This document shows positions 62,998 to 64,000 of a stretch of 64,000 bases of DNA, one piece after another. Made by a program: the position numbers and the translations under genes. Positions within the stretch are counted from its first letter, which is position 1; every line of letters begins with the position of its first letter. The stretch is from the NCBI RefSeq assembly GCF_003010965.1, contig NZ_PGGM01000004.1, forward strand, positions 62,001 through 126,000. Reading direction: 5' to 3'. The DNA is from Phyllobacterium sophorae (GTDB lineage Bacteria; Pseudomonadota; Alphaproteobacteria; Rhizobiales; Rhizobiaceae). The notes beneath the pieces are model-generated. The model did not search any database. It was not told the origin of the DNA and saw nothing but the letters and a program-made list of their open reading frames with translations.

Positions 62998-64000
62998 CAG
63001 GCGTCCCACTGTCCCTTGGCCTTGAGCCCCTCTACTTCCCGCACCGCCCGTTCGCGCAGTCTCGCATCGCGGACCATCTTGTCCACGGCGGCATCATCGG
63101 ATTTGTCCGCATAGCGGAATTCCGAATCCGCGTAGCGGTTGGTTTCCTGCAGCACCATCTCCATCGTAAATGGCTTGCGCAGTTCCTCGATCATCGCCTT
63201 CTTGTCATCATAGCTTTTGTGCATGAACATTTCGGGCTTCTCAAACCACTCATCCGGCAATTCCACATCCATAGCCCGCATCTTGATCGCATCCGTGACA
63301 TTCTTGATGGCCCGGCCGGTGAAGCGCGGCTCTCGCTCCTTGATCATATGCAGATAGGTGCCGACATCGGCCAGCGTCTCCGGCTCGCCATTCTCCTTGA
63401 TGAAGCGGTCGTATACAGCCTTCAGTCCCTCCTCTTGCGGCTTCGACAGTTCGTCATAAGCCGTCTCCACCGCCCTTTCGATCTGCTGAGCCTCGTAGAG
63501 CTTGTGATCGCCAAGCGGGATCTTGTGGTTCTTGCCCGCCAGCAGCGTGAAAATGTCGATATAGTCGTCGCGCGTCTGCGGGCCATTCACCAGCCAGCGC
63601 GCGCCAGCACGCTGCCGCAATGCGTCATCGACGTTTTCCGGATAGTTGGAAAACATGCCGAACGAGCAATTGCCGCGCACGACAGTCGATGCGCCGGAAA
63701 AGGCTTCCATAAGCACACCAGTGATTTCGTGCTGGCCGGAAGACGCACGGTCGTCGGAACGTTTTGCCGCCACCTGATCGATATCGTCGATCGTGCCGAA
63801 ACCAATCACCCGCGGATTGAGCACATTGGTAACGAACTGCTTGCAATTCTGTCCGGATTTACCCTGATAGGACGAAATCTGGTCGACACCAAAATTCTCG
63901 TAATGGAAGGCGTATCCTGCGACCTGACAATAATCATTGACCAGCCCGGCGATCATCTGGATCAGTGTGGTCTTGCCCGTACCCGGTGCACCATCGCCGA
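62997..64000 (-). CDS. AAA-family ATPase (5' end outside window)
   Basis: The frame runs from the TGA at 62997-62999 through the right edge. The upstream end shows a Walker A, GAPGTGKTTLIQM, five codons from the edge, then a Walker B-like segment GFGTIDDIDQVAAKR and the sensor-like RGNCSFGMFSNYP. The C-terminal half is helical (EGLKAVYDRFIKENGEPETL, RFTGRAIKNVTDAIKMRAMD). It is probably the motor of an operon with DUF6638 and DUF2333. The N-terminus is missing, so the class (MoxR-like or other) cannot be fixed. Confidence 0.85.
   Translation of the reverse strand, partial: GDGAPGTGKTTLIQMIAGLVNDYCQVAGYAFHYENFGVDQISSYQGKSGQNCKQFVTNVLNPRVIGFGTIDDIDQVAAKRSDDRASSGQHEITGVLMEAFSGASTVVRGNCSFGMFSNYPENVDDALRQRAGARWLVNGPQTRDDYIDIFTLLAGKNHKIPLGDHKLYEAQQIERAVETAYDELSKPQEEGLKAVYDRFIKENGEPETLADVGTYLHMIKEREPRFTGRAIKNVTDAIKMRAMDVELPDEWFEKPEMFMHKSYDDKKAMIEELRKPFTMEMVLQETNRYADSEFRYADKSDDAAVDKMVRDARLRERAVREVEGLKAKGQWDA

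Overview
This is a gene-dense chromosomal window (about one gene per kb, short intergenic gaps, no rRNA, tRNA, IS or CRISPR seen) from an alphaproteobacterium of the Rhizobiales, closest in character to the Brucella/Ochrobactrum/Phyllobacterium group. The evidence is a BA14K-family protein, a fused trpE(G) anthranilate synthase preceded by a rhizobial-type Trp leader peptide, separate cytochrome b and c1 genes, a PetP/PetR-like regulator pair, UbiK-lgt-MidA-pgeF gene order and DUF6638/DUF2333 genes. The species is an inference from gene content, not from a marker gene.

Layout. 0-5 kb: a truncated winged-helix protein, a HAD phosphatase behind a double-Kazal lipoprotein, a lytic transglycosylase, a cold-shock protein with a long leader, BA14K and a glyoxalase-II-like hydrolase. 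5-13 kb: ilvE divergent from a MarR/response regulator/histidine kinase set (PetP/PetR-like), a decayed GMC oxidoreductase tail, CsaA, YbjN, and a LysR regulator divergent from a quinone-oxidoreductase-like enzyme. 13-24 kb: ubiK facing away from lgt-midA-pgeF-M24 peptidase, then a lipoprotein, prs, rplY, pth, ychF, two MaoC hydratases, and apt on the other strand. 24-31 kb, minus strand: two paralogous ABC exporters and petABC (cytochrome bc1). 31-37 kb: trmL, an orphan LivJ-like binding protein, hemF, DUF1059, and the overlapping DUF1285-NUDIX-cca set. 37-44 kb: MoxR-DUF58-DUF4159-membrane protein operon, likely cell-envelope related. 44-48 kb: GNAT, glutathionyl-hydroquinone reductase, NUDIX, metallophosphoesterase. 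48-57 kb, minus strand: leuA, a secreted alpha/beta hydrolase, a CDF metal exporter tied to trpE(G), and fhs. 57-64 kb: putA divergent from its Lrp-type regulator, then an uncharacterised AAA ATPase-DUF6638-DUF2333 operon that runs off the right edge.

The most informative non-protein signals are two ribosome-mediated attenuators. trpE(G) is preceded by a 14-residue leader peptide with three consecutive Trp codons, a terminator and a competing hairpin. leuA is preceded by a previously unlisted 38-codon leader with a Leu-rich run, a mutually exclusive hairpin pair, and a perfect 9-bp inverted repeat over its promoter. Both leaders have a -10-like hexamer eight bases before the start codon, suggesting leaderless transcripts. 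A palindromic intergenic repeat occurs twice, once inside the trpE(G) untranslated region. Other points of interest are near-identical ATPase domains in the two ABC exporters despite diverged membrane domains, a C-terminal remnant of a lost GMC oxidoreductase, a structured rplY leader and a large inverted repeat at about 51.49 kb.
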